A DNA stretch of 64,000 nt, from positions 19,059,001 through 19,123,000 of the forward strand of contig NC_080567.1 in the NCBI RefSeq assembly GCF_030253575.1, given 5' to 3'. How positions within the stretch are numbered: the stretch's first letter is position 1; each line of letters opens with the position of its first letter. The notes under the pieces are model-generated. The model saw nothing but the letters and a program-made list of their open reading frames with translations, did not search any database and was not told the DNA's origin. A program made the position numbers and the translations under genes. Positions 23,823-32,756 of the stretch are shown here, one piece after another. The stretch is from Rhododendron vialii. Its lineage: Eukaryota > Streptophyta > Magnoliopsida > Ericales > Ericaceae.

Positions 23823-24356
23823 ACCTTTGCGTCGCCGTAACATCGAGATACGGTTTGGTATTTGATGAAGTTATTTTCTTAGATTTTTTCAAAATATTTG
23901 GCGTTTGAGTATTTGTTTCGAATTTCGACAGGAGTAATAAACAAGTATTATCCATGGACCGAGGTTGGAAAAAAGAGAAATGACCAAAAAAAGCAAAAAA
24001 AGAGAGCAGGTTTTTTCATATTTTTTCTTGTTTACTTTTAGATTTTTCTCATCAAGATATTCGTACATTTAACAAAGTATGATTTAAATTTCACAAAAAA
24101 TATAAAAACAAACCAACAAAACAAAAGAGCACTTGTATAATTTACAAACACATATTGTTGATTTGAAAAAGTTGGGTTAATCTTTTGTTTTGATTTGCAT
24201 TAGGGGTTCCAATGAGTAGGAAATGTGGTTTACATTTTCTTAGACAGGAAATCCAACGGTTCTGCTGTGTGTGTGATTTGAAAAAGTTGGGTTAATCTCG
24301 TGTCTTGATTGTGCTTAGATTGGAAAACCAATTATCCTGCTATTGGTGTTGTTTGA

Positions 24357-24419
24357 TTATTAAACTGATAAGACGGCAGATACTACACTTGATCTTAGCC
24401 AAAAGGTGGAGAAAGGTAT
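24357..24419 (-). pseudogene. U2 snRNA-derived fragment (5' 60 nt)
   Basis: On the minus strand from 24419 the sequence begins ATACCTTTCTC and continues through TTTTGGCTAAGATCAAG and GTGTAGTATCTG to TTATCAGTTTAATA, matching the start of spliceosomal U2, including the branch-point recognition sequence GTGTAGTA. There are small differences (GG to CA near nt 12-13, and two extra bases after TATCTG). Downstream of nt 60 the match stops: the Sm site and stem-loops III-IV are absent. No plant snRNA upstream element (RTCCCACATCG) was seen, so this is a truncated pseudogene. Confidence 0.85.
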
Positions 24420-24526
24420 GATACTGGGAAAGTGATTTGTTGTGGCAAACCCAGCAGTCGGGGTCTGTTGGAGACGGTCGTATATTTTCCTGAACCAGGA
24501 GTACGTGTAAGTTTCTCAATTATAAA

Positions 24527-24745
24527 AGGCTGTGATGAACTTTTTGGTAAGCATGACATCACTTTGTGGTAGGATCCACATACTTTCAACCAATAGGGAG
24601 GAGGGTAATGTTCACCCTTTTAAGCAGAGGGTGAACAAAACTCAACTCTGAGAAGATGGGACCTATTTGATGGCAGGGCAACTAATATTGCAGCCATGGT
24701 GGGAAAACCCTTCTCGTCTACAATCACAATACGGATCTGAGCCTT
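24527..24745 (+). ncRNA. C/D-like RNA candidate D2 (219 nt, enlarged)
   Basis: Has a perfect C box GTGATGA (24532-24538) and D box CTGA (24737-24740). The terminal stem is AAGGC with GCCTT, whereas other copies use GAGGC with GCCTC: a compensatory change that keeps pairing. It is the partner of D4 (27005-27136) within a duplicated block. It differs by about 100 extra bases after the C box and keeps atggcagggcaac and gcagccatggtgggaaaacc. Confidence 0.45.
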
Positions 24746-25111
24746 GCCTTTTTTCCATCAATATATCGCCAAACTTCATTGGAGCCGGTTATACCAAGGC
24801 GATGATCAAAATGGTTTGCACTTAGAAGGTCCCCAAACTGCTCTTGTAAACTGTTTCTGTTTGATGATAAAGAGTTTGGGGTGTTCTGATTCTGATCGAT
24901 TAGTAATTTGGGGCAGACAAACATGTATATATTTTGGGACACTTGCATAAAAAACCATTGCATATGATCTTTATCTCAAATTAAACCCCACGTCGACCCT
25001 CCGGAGAGAGGGAGAGTGAGACAGAGAGAAGTACCTGCTCTTATCGTTGCCGCAGCTTTGTTTGGTTTAAGATTAAGATTAAGATTAAGATTTTGGGGTG
25101 GTTCATAAACT

Positions 25112-25243
25112 GAACTCAGAGAATGAGGCATAAGCAGAGAGAAGGCATGCTCTAAGGGTGGCCTCTCCGTGTAAGAAAGAGGATCTTGATGATCCTTTAA
25201 TTAGATCACCAAAGCCTATGTTCCATCTGTAATATCAACAGCG
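25112..25243 (+). ncRNA. H/ACA-like RNA candidate H1
   Basis: The 5' hairpin is closed by GAGAG with CTCTC around the conserved gctctaagggtggc. AGAGGA is a possible hinge box. The second hairpin pairs ttgatgatc with gatcaccaa, and the tail ends with ACA (25238-25240) then GCG. The two-hairpin, hinge and ACA-plus-3-nt layout is that of H/ACA snoRNAs. No guide target was assigned. Confidence 0.4.
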
Positions 25244-25420
25244 CCATCATTCCATCTTAGGTTGCGTGTTTTTGTTTGTAGGTTTTGGTTTTTTTACCAT
25301 GCCTATCCATGCTTCCATTTCCTTTCTTCAGTTGCTTTTGTTGCTGCTAACACCGATATATATGGATATAGAGATAGATAGAAGAGAGAGAACAAGTACC
25401 ACCGAGCAATTCAAGTTATC

Positions 25421-25542
25421 GAACTCAAGGAATGAGGCCCTAGTGGTGAGAAGGGACGTTTCTAAGGGTGGTTGCCCCTCACTGTAATTTGATGATCGTT
25501 GATCAGATCACCAAAGCCTATGATTTCATTCGGATAACAGCC
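25421..25542 (+). ncRNA. H/ACA-like RNA candidate H2
   Basis: The 5' hairpin is closed by GTGAG with CTCAC, where H1 has GAGAG with CTCTC. The second hairpin pairs tttgatgatc with gatcaccaaa, and the end is ACA (25537-25539) plus GCC. No clear ANANNA hinge box is visible. Confidence 0.4.
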
Positions 25543-25635
25543 CTTTGTGTGCTTGTGTGTATATGTTGAGTGTGCAAACAATTTGTGACGGAGGGAGTAT
25601 ATTATATTATTATTACGGTTTTACCTAGCATAGTA

Positions 25636-25821
25636 GAGGCACTGATGATATATATTTTGAGTTCATGTGTTGAGGAATTGGAACCCAATTTTTTGGCAAC
25701 GCAATCACGGAGGGCATGCAGGAGGGAACTAATGGTCCTCTCTCAGTGGTGGCTACTGTTGTCGCGGCCATGGTGGGAACACACTTTCCTCTTCTTTTCT
25801 AAAAATACAGATCTGAGCCTC
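25636..25821 (+). ncRNA. C/D-like RNA candidate D3 (186 nt)
   Basis: GAGGC, C-box-like CTGATGA (25642-25648; the first base is C rather than a purine), D box CTGA (25813-25816), then GCCTC. It is the block A partner of D5 at 28075-28265. The weakened C box suggests decay. Confidence 0.35.
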
Positions 25822-26029
25822 ACCTCTTCTCTTATCACTTGTGCGTGTGTGTGGTGGTGGTGGTTGTGGGAGGGTGTTACACTTATAGTGTTACTTAAAT
25901 TGAGTTTTAAAAAAACTATTTTGAATGTAAAAGAATTTAGGAAAATATATGTGAAAGGGCACTACTCATAGTTTAGACAAAATCCACCCTTAGTCTTTAA
26001 TATAAGTATGCAAATACACACACGCGCGT

Positions 26030-26170
26030 AGATATTATATATGTGTATAGTTGATTTGAAAAAGTGGGCTTGCTATCCTATTTTGATTTGCATTAGGGGT
26101 TCCATTGAGTAGGAAATGTGATTTTGATTGTTCTAAGATAGGAAAACCAATGATTCCATTATTGGGATTT
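26030..26170 (+). repeat. Local repeat J (copies near 24150 and 24257)
   Basis: Shares gttgatttgaaaaagt, tttgatttgcattagggg and gagtaggaaatgtg with 24148-24260, and more loosely with 24257-24370. It is a further repeated linker of the 23-29 kb cluster. Confidence 0.6.
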
Positions 26171-26751
26171 TTTGATTGTTAACTTGCCGTCTTCTTTTTT
26201 TGATCGGCATTGTTAACTTATCTTTTTGCTATATGGTATTGGGAAGTTATTTGTTTTTTTTTCCGTTTGATTGGCGAAAGTTAGTAATGTTAGAATAGTT
26301 CGATAACTTAGATTAACCTTGGATGAGTAGTTGATCTCCTAACCTCCTTTGTCCTGGCACTTAAGTGCATCCTAATGGTTTCCCCTCTCTGTAATTAGAT
26401 GGCCTGATGGCAAGCAATCATCTTGCAATGCCTTGCCTAGACCGGTTAAAAGAACATGCCGTTTCAGGGGTATTTCGGTCATTTTTTCGAGCATTTCCCA
26501 CGGGATGTGCTTGCACGAGGAATTGAAGCCAGACAGCCAAGCAAATGCCATGTGGGCTCGGCAACGTCGTGCCATGGCAACATGTTGCCGGGCAAGGCAA
26601 GGCGTGGCACGACATGTGTCGGTCACCGGGCTAAGTAAGGTAAGGAACGACATGTGCTTGTCACTAGGCTAGGCAAGGCATGACACGCATTGGTGTCCCG
26701 CACGGCAAGCATGCTTGGCCAACGGTTTTTGATTCCTAATGCCAGTCTTGG

Positions 26752-26815
26752 TCATCCCTTGATGATCAGGTCATCAAAGTCGATGATTTCTGTCCCATAA
26801 CCAAAATCAACCTTG
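26752..26815 (+). ncRNA. Partial H/ACA-like element H3 (second hairpin only)
   Basis: The hairpin ttgatga-tcagg-tcatcaa is followed by gtcgatgatttctg and ends in aatcaacc; the ACA is changed to ACC. The 5' hairpin is missing. It is most likely a decayed copy. Confidence 0.25.
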
Positions 26816-27004
26816 GGTCCGTTTATCACACCTTGACTAATGCTTGGGACCGAGCTGACTGTCCACTAGTGGGGTTTCCGACTAAAGCCGGGTATGGACT
26901 GACCCCACAAAAGTTAATAACACAGTTTCGAACCTGAGACCTTGGAGGATCTTGATTCGTTACTATATACCAGAACCATGAGTATGTAGAACTTTCTCAA
27001 TTAA

Positions 27005-27136
27005 GAGGCTGTGATGATATTAATCTCAAGTTCATATGTTGAGAAGATGGGACCCATTTCATGGCAGGGCAACTGATGTTGCAGCCATGGTGGGAAAACC
27101 CTTCATGTCTTCAATCACAATACAGATCTGAGCCTC
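27005..27136 (+). ncRNA. C/D-like RNA candidate D4 (132 nt, best-formed)
   Basis: GAGGCT, perfect C box GTGATGA (27011-27017), D box CTGA (27128-27131), then GCCTC gives a 5-bp terminal stem. Inside, catggc pairs with gccatg, enclosing gcaac-tgat-gttgc, a stable nested hairpin. Its length is within the range of larger C/D snoRNAs. The sequence just before the D box (caatcacaatacagat) would be the guide region; its target is unknown to me. Confidence 0.5.
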
Positions 27137-27571
27137 ACCTTTTTCATCAATTTGTCGCTGTACTTTAGCGAAGCTGGTTAAACTGAGGCGATGATCAAAA
27201 TGATGTGCACTTAGAAGATCCCCAAACAGCTCTGGAAAACAGTTTCTGAATTCTGATTGATCATAAAGATTGTGGGGTGGTTCTAAATTCTGATCGGTTC
27301 GTAATTTGGGGCAGACACATGTAATCTTTGGGACAATTACATAGAAAGCCCTTGCATTTGATCCGTGTCTCAAATCAAACCCCGTGTCTACCCTCCAGAG
27401 AGAGGGAGAGTGAGACAGAGAGAGCAGTATCTGTTCTTATCGTTTTGGAAATAGTTTTCAACCAGCAATTGACATGCCTTGGTCATTGCCCCAAGCGCAA
27501 AGATGCATCTGTTCTTATCATTGCCAGAGCTTTGTTCGATTTACGATTAAGATTTCGGATGCTTCAGAAAC

Positions 27572-27715
27572 TGAATTCAGAGAACAAGGCTATTAAGCAG
27601 AGGGAAGGGATGTTTCCAAGGGTGGTTGCCCCTCTGTGTAAAACAGATGATATTGATCCCTTAATCAGATCATCAAAGCCTATGAATTTCAGTTCCATCT
27701 GTAAAATCAACAGCC
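27572..27715 (+). ncRNA. H/ACA-like RNA candidate H4
   Basis: The 5' hairpin is closed by CAGAGGG with CCCTCTG (7 bp) around the conserved aagggtggttgcc. AAAACA or AGATGA could be the hinge. An outer pairing of acagatg with catctgt encloses a second hairpin, and the end is ACA (27710-27712) plus GCC. It is the best-formed member with H5 and the partner of H1. Confidence 0.45.
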
Positions 27716-27864
27716 CTTTCATTTCCATCTAGGGTGTGTGTGTTTGTAGGATTTGGTTTTTGAGCAAACCTAACCATGCCTCCATTTCCATTTCCTTTTT
27801 CTTTAGTTGCTTCTGCAGTTCTGTTGCTGTTGCTGATGTATACCATGGAGGGATTCGAGGAATT

Positions 27865-27993
27865 GAACTCAAAGAATGAGGCTCAAGTGGTGAGAAGGGA
27901 TGTTTTAAGGGTGGTTGCCCCTCACTTTATTTTGATGATCATTATCCCTTAATCAGATCATCAAAGCCTATGATTTCAGTTCGGAAAACAGCC
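27865..27993 (+). ncRNA. H/ACA-like RNA candidate H5
   Basis: The 5' hairpin is closed by GTGAG with CTCAC. The second hairpin has a perfect 10-bp stem, tttgatgatc with gatcatcaaa. The end is ACA (27988-27990) plus GCC. Partner of H2 in the block duplication. Confidence 0.45.
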
Positions 27994-28074
27994 CTTTGCG
28001 TATTTGCATGGATACATGTGGATTGTGGACAAACAATTTGTGATGGAGGGAGTATATTTTGAAGTAGTATAGGT

Positions 28075-28265
28075 GAGGCTGTGATGATATATCTCGAGGT
28101 CATGTATTGACTATTGAGGAATTGGAACCCATTTTCTTGGCGAGGCAAACACGGAGGGCCTGTGGGAGAGAATTGATGGTCCTCTCTTCGATTGGGGTAA
28201 CTGTTGTTGCAGCCATGGTGGGAACACGCTTTCCTCTTCTATCAAAAAACATATCTGAGCCTCAA
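28075..28265 (+). ncRNA. C/D-like RNA candidate D5 (191 nt)
   Basis: GAGGCT, perfect C box GTGATGA (28081-28087), D box CTGA (28255-28258), then GCCTC. It keeps the interior order seen in D1: an aaccc(a/g)tttc block, a gaggca block, a GAGAG hairpin and gttgcagccatg. Confidence 0.45.
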
Positions 28266-28275
28266 TTTTCTCCTC

Positions 28276-28352
28276 ACTTGTGTGTGTGTGTGGCGTGTGT
28301 GTGGCTATGTGGCGGTGGTGGTAGTAGTAGTAGAGGTGGTGGTGGTTGTGGG
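28276..28352. repeat. GT/GGT-rich microsatellite
   Basis: Runs of GTGTGTG, then GTGGTGGTAGTAG-type repeats, shared with 25840-25872 in block A, so it was present before the duplication. Confidence 0.75.
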
Positions 28353-28636
28353 AGGCATTGCATTTGTTTTGTTTTTTCCCTTTCGGAAATTAAGAGTTGC
28401 GTCCTTGAGGCTTCATTTGCATCAAGGATTTGGGTAAGAAAAAGCAAATGAATTTTTTTAAGGATCTAACCGTTCACATGCCACAAGGCATGTTTTGTCG
28501 GTCTGTTCGGCATGGTATTAAACGCACTTTGAACTTTCCATTGGAACACGCGGTAGAGGAATACTTTGTACCCATTCGTTAAGGTGCGTCAAACCCCACT
28601 GAAACAGCTTGGACAATAAGAAGTAAAAAAAGCCAA

Positions 28637-28916
28637 GAGGCTGTGATGATAGCTTTCTTGGCTGCGACAATAGCTTTCTGAGCTTGACTAAGGCTTTGAG
28701 AACCCCATACACTTCTTGGTGGGGTGATCCGGAGGGCCTGTGCGAGGGAGAGATCTGTTTGGTTCTTCTTTAAGACTTTCACAGGCGATCCGGAGGGCCT
28801 GTGGGAGGGAGAGATCTGTTTGGTTCTTCTTTAAGACTTTCACAGGCAACTCTGGTTACAGCCATGAAGTTTGTCATATCTCACCCGATCTGCAATCCTT
28901 TGCAGATCTGAGCCTC
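28637..28916 (+). ncRNA. C/D-like RNA candidate D6 (280 nt, internally expanded)
   Basis: GAGGCT, perfect C box GTGATGA (28643-28649), D box CTGA (28908-28911), then GCCTC. The interior contains a 61-bp tandem duplication that accounts for part of the extra length. Confidence 0.35.
28726..28847. repeat. 61-bp tandem duplication, two units
   Basis: Units 28726-28786 and 28787-28847 differ at a single base (c/g after cctgtg). Each begins gatccggagggcctgtg and ends tttcacaggc. The near identity shows a recent event. Confidence 0.9.
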
Positions 28917-28942
28917 AACCTTTCTTGCAATAGTATCTACTA

Positions 28943-29060
28943 CCTCCATACCAAAAAGATTGTCCACAGTCCGCAAAATGAGAACTTAAAAATCAATGAG
29001 TTCTTTTAATTTATCAAAACAGGTTTTGCGAACCGGACAATCTTTTTGGGACAGAGGGAG
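28943..29060. mobile_element. Stowaway MITE (118 bp)
   Basis: Terminal inverted repeats of about 25 bp (left cctccataccaaaaagattg; right, reversed, ctccctctgtcccaaaaag) are flanked by TA at 28941-28942 and 29061-29062. The size, ends and TA target site are diagnostic of Stowaway (Tc1/mariner-derived) MITEs. Confidence 0.85.
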
Positions 29061-29062
29061 TA

Positions 29063-30880
29063 TATGCATTTGTATAATGGTATGTAATTGATTTACTGTA
29101 GCAAATCTGGGTTAAATTTCATTTTGGGATTTAATTTTTCTATTGTGCAGGACCAAGTTCGAGTCTTGGAACTGTGTTGATTCCCATGTAATTGGTTTGG
29201 TGTTTGACTTTTATGTTTCTTTGAAATATAGATATGAAACGGTCGGGTAATTGGCCATTTTTGTTCCCATACGTTATTCTGCTTCTATTTTCTTTTAACA
29301 GAAAGTTGCTTCGTCTTGTGATCTGTAAGGAGTTGAAGTGTGACTGAACCAGAGAAGTCCCTAAATTTATGGGGGAATTTTGGAGGCAAAAAGAGAACAA
29401 AGATCGAGGTACATTTGTGTTTGCTAGAGCATATCTCCATTTGTGCTTTTTGTTAATTGCAAAGCCAAAATCTGACACCAATCCTTCATATTCTGTTAGA
29501 GCTCTCCTATCGTGTTATGGGCTCCCAAATAGAAAAATGAAAAGAAAAAAAAAAAGGAAGAAGAAGAAAAGATTGCCATTTCATACTCAAAGCAACAGTG
29601 CGAAATTATCATATTTTGGCTTTGCAAAATTGAATCACTACACTGCCAAATGCATTCTTTAGCATTCGATGATTTTCCCTGTTTAGGTAAGAGAAAAAAA
29701 TCTATGTCCAGTGGCTGTTTCCAATTTCATTTTCTCCTTTCTCCTAGTTTGAGTTACCATCGGCATAGAACTTCCCTTAGGGGCAGCTTTCTTGCTGACA
29801 CGAGATTTAAAACACATGATTCGTTGTGTGAGTTGCGTGATTACGCTTGCTTCTCATTTCTAATGCAATAACCTAACTAGCTTGTTGCTTCTCATTTCTA
29901 AAACACGCCCTTATCTCCTAATCAGTGTTATGGGCCTGAATCCGAAGTCATATCCTTCGCACAATACTCCCCTTTTATTCTTCGTGTTTCTTTGAACTCA
30001 TAACAGTGTTATTGGCATTGATTTTGGTAAATTGGGATTTATGGTTAACTTGTAGTAGAATATTTTACGTTAGCTGAGAGATGATGCTGTTCGGCATGTT
30101 CGGCATTGTCAATTGAGCCGGTTAGAGAACTTGGATGGTAATTACATGATTTTTAAGAGGACATTGATTTGGAAATTTATACGAGACCTTTTCGCAAGTG
30201 TTGATTGTCTGTAGATTGCTACTATTACAACATTAGCAGCATTGTCGACATCGTTCTAGAAAATTATACAAAAGTTAGTTGGTCCATTGGGCGGGGTGCA
30301 CTTAGGAGATGCAAGCTTATGTTGGTAACTGTTATTTTTACATGTGTTTTTGCTGGCTCTCTATGTTGCAGCATCTCAGTGTCAAAAGAAGATTTCTGCA
30401 TCTTTCAAAGGTCGTGCTCGGAGCTTTCCCAAACACACTACGATATGTGTATAACTACTATGTTGTGTTCAGTCTGTATGGATTTTGGTTTCTGGGCTAT
30501 TTGTCTAAGTGTTGATTTCTTGGTTGTTATTTGAGTAGTGTCATTAGGAAAGTAAAAACGCTTGACATGCCATGTATGGAGATTTGATTCAGGATGTAGT
30601 AGTGGAAATTTTGAGGTTAATTCTTTTTCGAAAATGATGGGACTAAATTAATTAAGCTATACATCCTTCTGCAATTATCCGGCCATTTCTTTTTCGAAAA
30701 TGTAGCTTTTTCTATTATGATTCCCAATTTATTATTTGGAAGTTCTTACTCTTCTAAAAAACAAGAATAGGAACAATATTGTTCAGTCAAAAAGCGAAAA
30801 AGACTTTTTGAAGGTTTTGTGCTTATTGGAACTCTTAATTCAAAAAGTCGTAGAACAAAAAACAATTAAAAAAGACAATC
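29063..30880. other. Spacer, no supported gene
   Basis: Several short frames occur, none with family features. The most protein-like is 30370-30515 (plus), read after a good acceptor-like tatgttgcag, with RRFLHLSKVVLGAFPNTL; it could be an orphan exon, but no partner exons were found. Confidence 0.35.
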
Positions 30881-30884
30881 CTTC

Positions 30885-31025
30885 AAAAGAAGGTTAGCCA
30901 AACCAGGCGGAATACAACCTGGGGGGCCAATCAACCTACTCTCCAAACAACTAGAAGCTATCCAGTGAGCTGCTGTGTTCCTTTCTCTACCAGCCCAGAT
31001 GAAAGCTTGGACCCATTTTTTAATC
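30885..31025 (-). mobile_element. LINE remnant, end of RNase H domain
   Basis: The minus frame reads AGRERNTAAHWIASSCLE then PPGCIPPGLANLL, matching the N-x-A-A-H-W-I/V-A signature that ends plant LINE RNase H domains. The rest of the element is missing. Confidence 0.5.
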
Positions 31026-31467
31026 CAAATTTAGGTAAAAAATTCTACTCCTATTTGGGTATGTGTGTCTTTTACAGTCCTATATCGTCAGGCTCTATTT
31101 GAAACTTGTGGAAAAGAAGGAATTTAAAAAAAAAAAAATATCTCTTCCCTTGTTTGGTTCTTATCGAAAGAGAAGAGAATCTCAAAAACAAATGCTACTT
31201 TCCTCCTAATTTCTCTACAACTTTTCCCCTTATTTCCATCTTAATTATTATATCTTCTTTTCCATTTCTTTACTCAAGTTCTAAACATAGTCTTACTTTC
31301 ATCCAATTCTAACGTATTCTCTCCAAAATTTTGGGTTACAAATTTACAATGAAACATTTGTAAATAATAATAATAAAGTGGAAAAAGGTGCTGATTAAAA
31401 ATAAATATGGTTTTGGGTCTACTTATAGGTAAGAAAATGGGTAAACTCCATAAAAGCAAGTGATAAA

Positions 31468-31800
31468 TGAGTCAAACAGGTAGTTGATCAAACTTGGATT
31501 AATAACTTAACGAGCTTCAAAAATAAGTTCAAGCTTAACTTCTTCTTTTTTATTTTTTATTTTTAAGACGAGCCAATTGCAAATAAGCTTTAATCAAGCC
31601 AAATATGAGCCGATCTCAAGTAACTTGAATCTTCTACGTGTAATAATCCGAATGAGCCGAGTAGTAGCTTATTCAAGCTTGGCTTGAAATCTTAATGAGT
31701 TTTAAAAAAATGTTCAACCTTGGTTGTTTATGTAACAAACTAATCTTAAATAAGCTTTTAACGAATGAATACGAGCTCAAATTTGAATAACTTGGTTCGT
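31468..31800. repeat. Dispersed repeat (partners 59036-59215, 19062-19362)
   Basis: Starts gataaatgagtcaaacag and continues gttgatcaaacttgg; 59036-59215 starts gataaacgagtcgaacag and gttgatcaagattgg. Both carry several agcc-gag and aagct(t)-type motifs. Confidence 0.55.
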
Positions 31801-31867
31801 TTAGCTATTTCAAAGGTAGGTAAAAGTGTATGTCATTGGAGATCCAATTTTTGTATTTTTACTCATA

Positions 31868-32288
31868 GGCTCCGTTAGTTTCGATTGAAAATGTTTTACA
31901 ATGTAAAATATTTTCCTTGTAAAATATTTTTTTTAGAAAACAAACTTTAAATTTTATTTTTTGATGTTTGGTTAGCACTTGAAAATATTTTCAGAAATCA
32001 ACAAAATAGTGTAGAGAGAGGGAGGGAGGGCTTAAACGGTAGAGAGATCTGAGAATATTGGAATTGAACATGAGTCAGGATTGACGATCGAAGAAACTGA
32101 GTAATGAGAATTGCAGTAGAATGCAGTTGATTCATTTCGGAAAATAACTTATGAAAGATTTACGGATAAATCATTTTCATCAAATTAATATAGAATATTT
32201 TATATTTTTTATATAACCAAACACTGAAAAATAGATAAAACATTTAACCGGAAAACATTTTATGTAGAAACAAACAACAAACGGATCC
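31868..32288. mobile_element. Foldback MITE upstream of BABAM1
   Basis: About 0.42 kb with inverted ends ggctccgtt(a)gtttc and, reversed, ggatccgtttgttgtttg. Internal arms carry related attttac/gtaaaat stretches. AT-rich, no coding capacity. Confidence 0.55.
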
Positions 32289-32341
32289 ATAATTTGAATT
32301 TGGGTAGTAAAAATGGCAAGGATTAAGATGCTCTTGGGTAA

Positions 32342-32645
32342 CAGCATCTCCAGCCTTGATTCATTTTAAGACTCAAATTTAAAAATGGGGCAAAACCCAC
32401 AAAAATCTCTCTTCAATTTTTGATCCAAACTCTTCCCCATTTTGGATTTTATCCATTTTTTTGCCCAAATTTGAGACAACTTTTGCCTTGACCCATTTCT
32501 CCAACGGCTAGTTGGAGAGAGAGAAAGAGGGAAATGTGTAAAATTTGAATTTAATGGTTGAAAATGTGTCTACCTAAAATGAGTTTTTACCCAAAATTTG
32601 ATTCAAGTTTACGAAAAAATATGGGTTGAGGCCTGGAGATGCTCT
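32342..32645. mobile_element. Foldback MITE (agcatctcca family), copy 1
   Basis: Ends agcatctccagcctt and aggcctggagatgct are inverted. It finishes only about 110 bp before the BABAM1 start codon, so it lies in the likely promoter. A second copy is at 52429-52787, and a lone end (gagcatctccgg) is at 32681. Confidence 0.7.
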
Positions 32646-32756
32646 GAGAGTTCAGATTTTGATCCTAAAAAAGGGGCACGAGAGCATCTCCGGTCCTTTA
32701 ATCAAACTGTAGGAGCCTAAACATACTGAAGTGTGCACGAAGAGAGAGAGAGAGAG

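Larger units (their letters stand above)
24527..25870 (+). repeat. Tandem segmental duplication, block A (partner 27005-28350)
   Basis: Block A and block B carry the same order of parts: C/D-like element, a 300-bp linker (shared ggcgatgatcaaaatg and gagggagagtgagacagag), H/ACA-like element, a T-rich linker with ccatgcct, a second H/ACA-like element, a Stowaway remnant (ggagggagtata), a second C/D-like element and a GTGG-rich microsatellite. The offset is about 2.48 kb. Confidence 0.8.
27005..28350 (+). repeat. Tandem segmental duplication, block B (partner 24527-25870)
   Basis: Same order of elements as block A. The stems in the RNA-like elements are conserved better than the linkers. Block B keeps better C boxes than block A in its second C/D-like element. 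Confidence 0.8.

Noticed and set aside
18900-28350. CRISPR-like direct repeats
   Set aside because: The short tandem units (19 bp and 61 bp) have no unique spacers and the genome is clearly eukaryotic.
25570-28451. Open frames at 25570-25971, 27328-27732 and 28107-28451 in the RNA-like cluster
   Set aside because: They cross the duplicated blocks and microsatellites, differ between the duplicated copies in frame and content, and have low-complexity Val/Gly/Trp runs. Not protein genes.
32733-32756. Upstream extension of the BABAM1 start
   Set aside because: The extra codons begin with GTG, not ATG, in a GA-rich leader; homologues begin at the MEGR-type Met.
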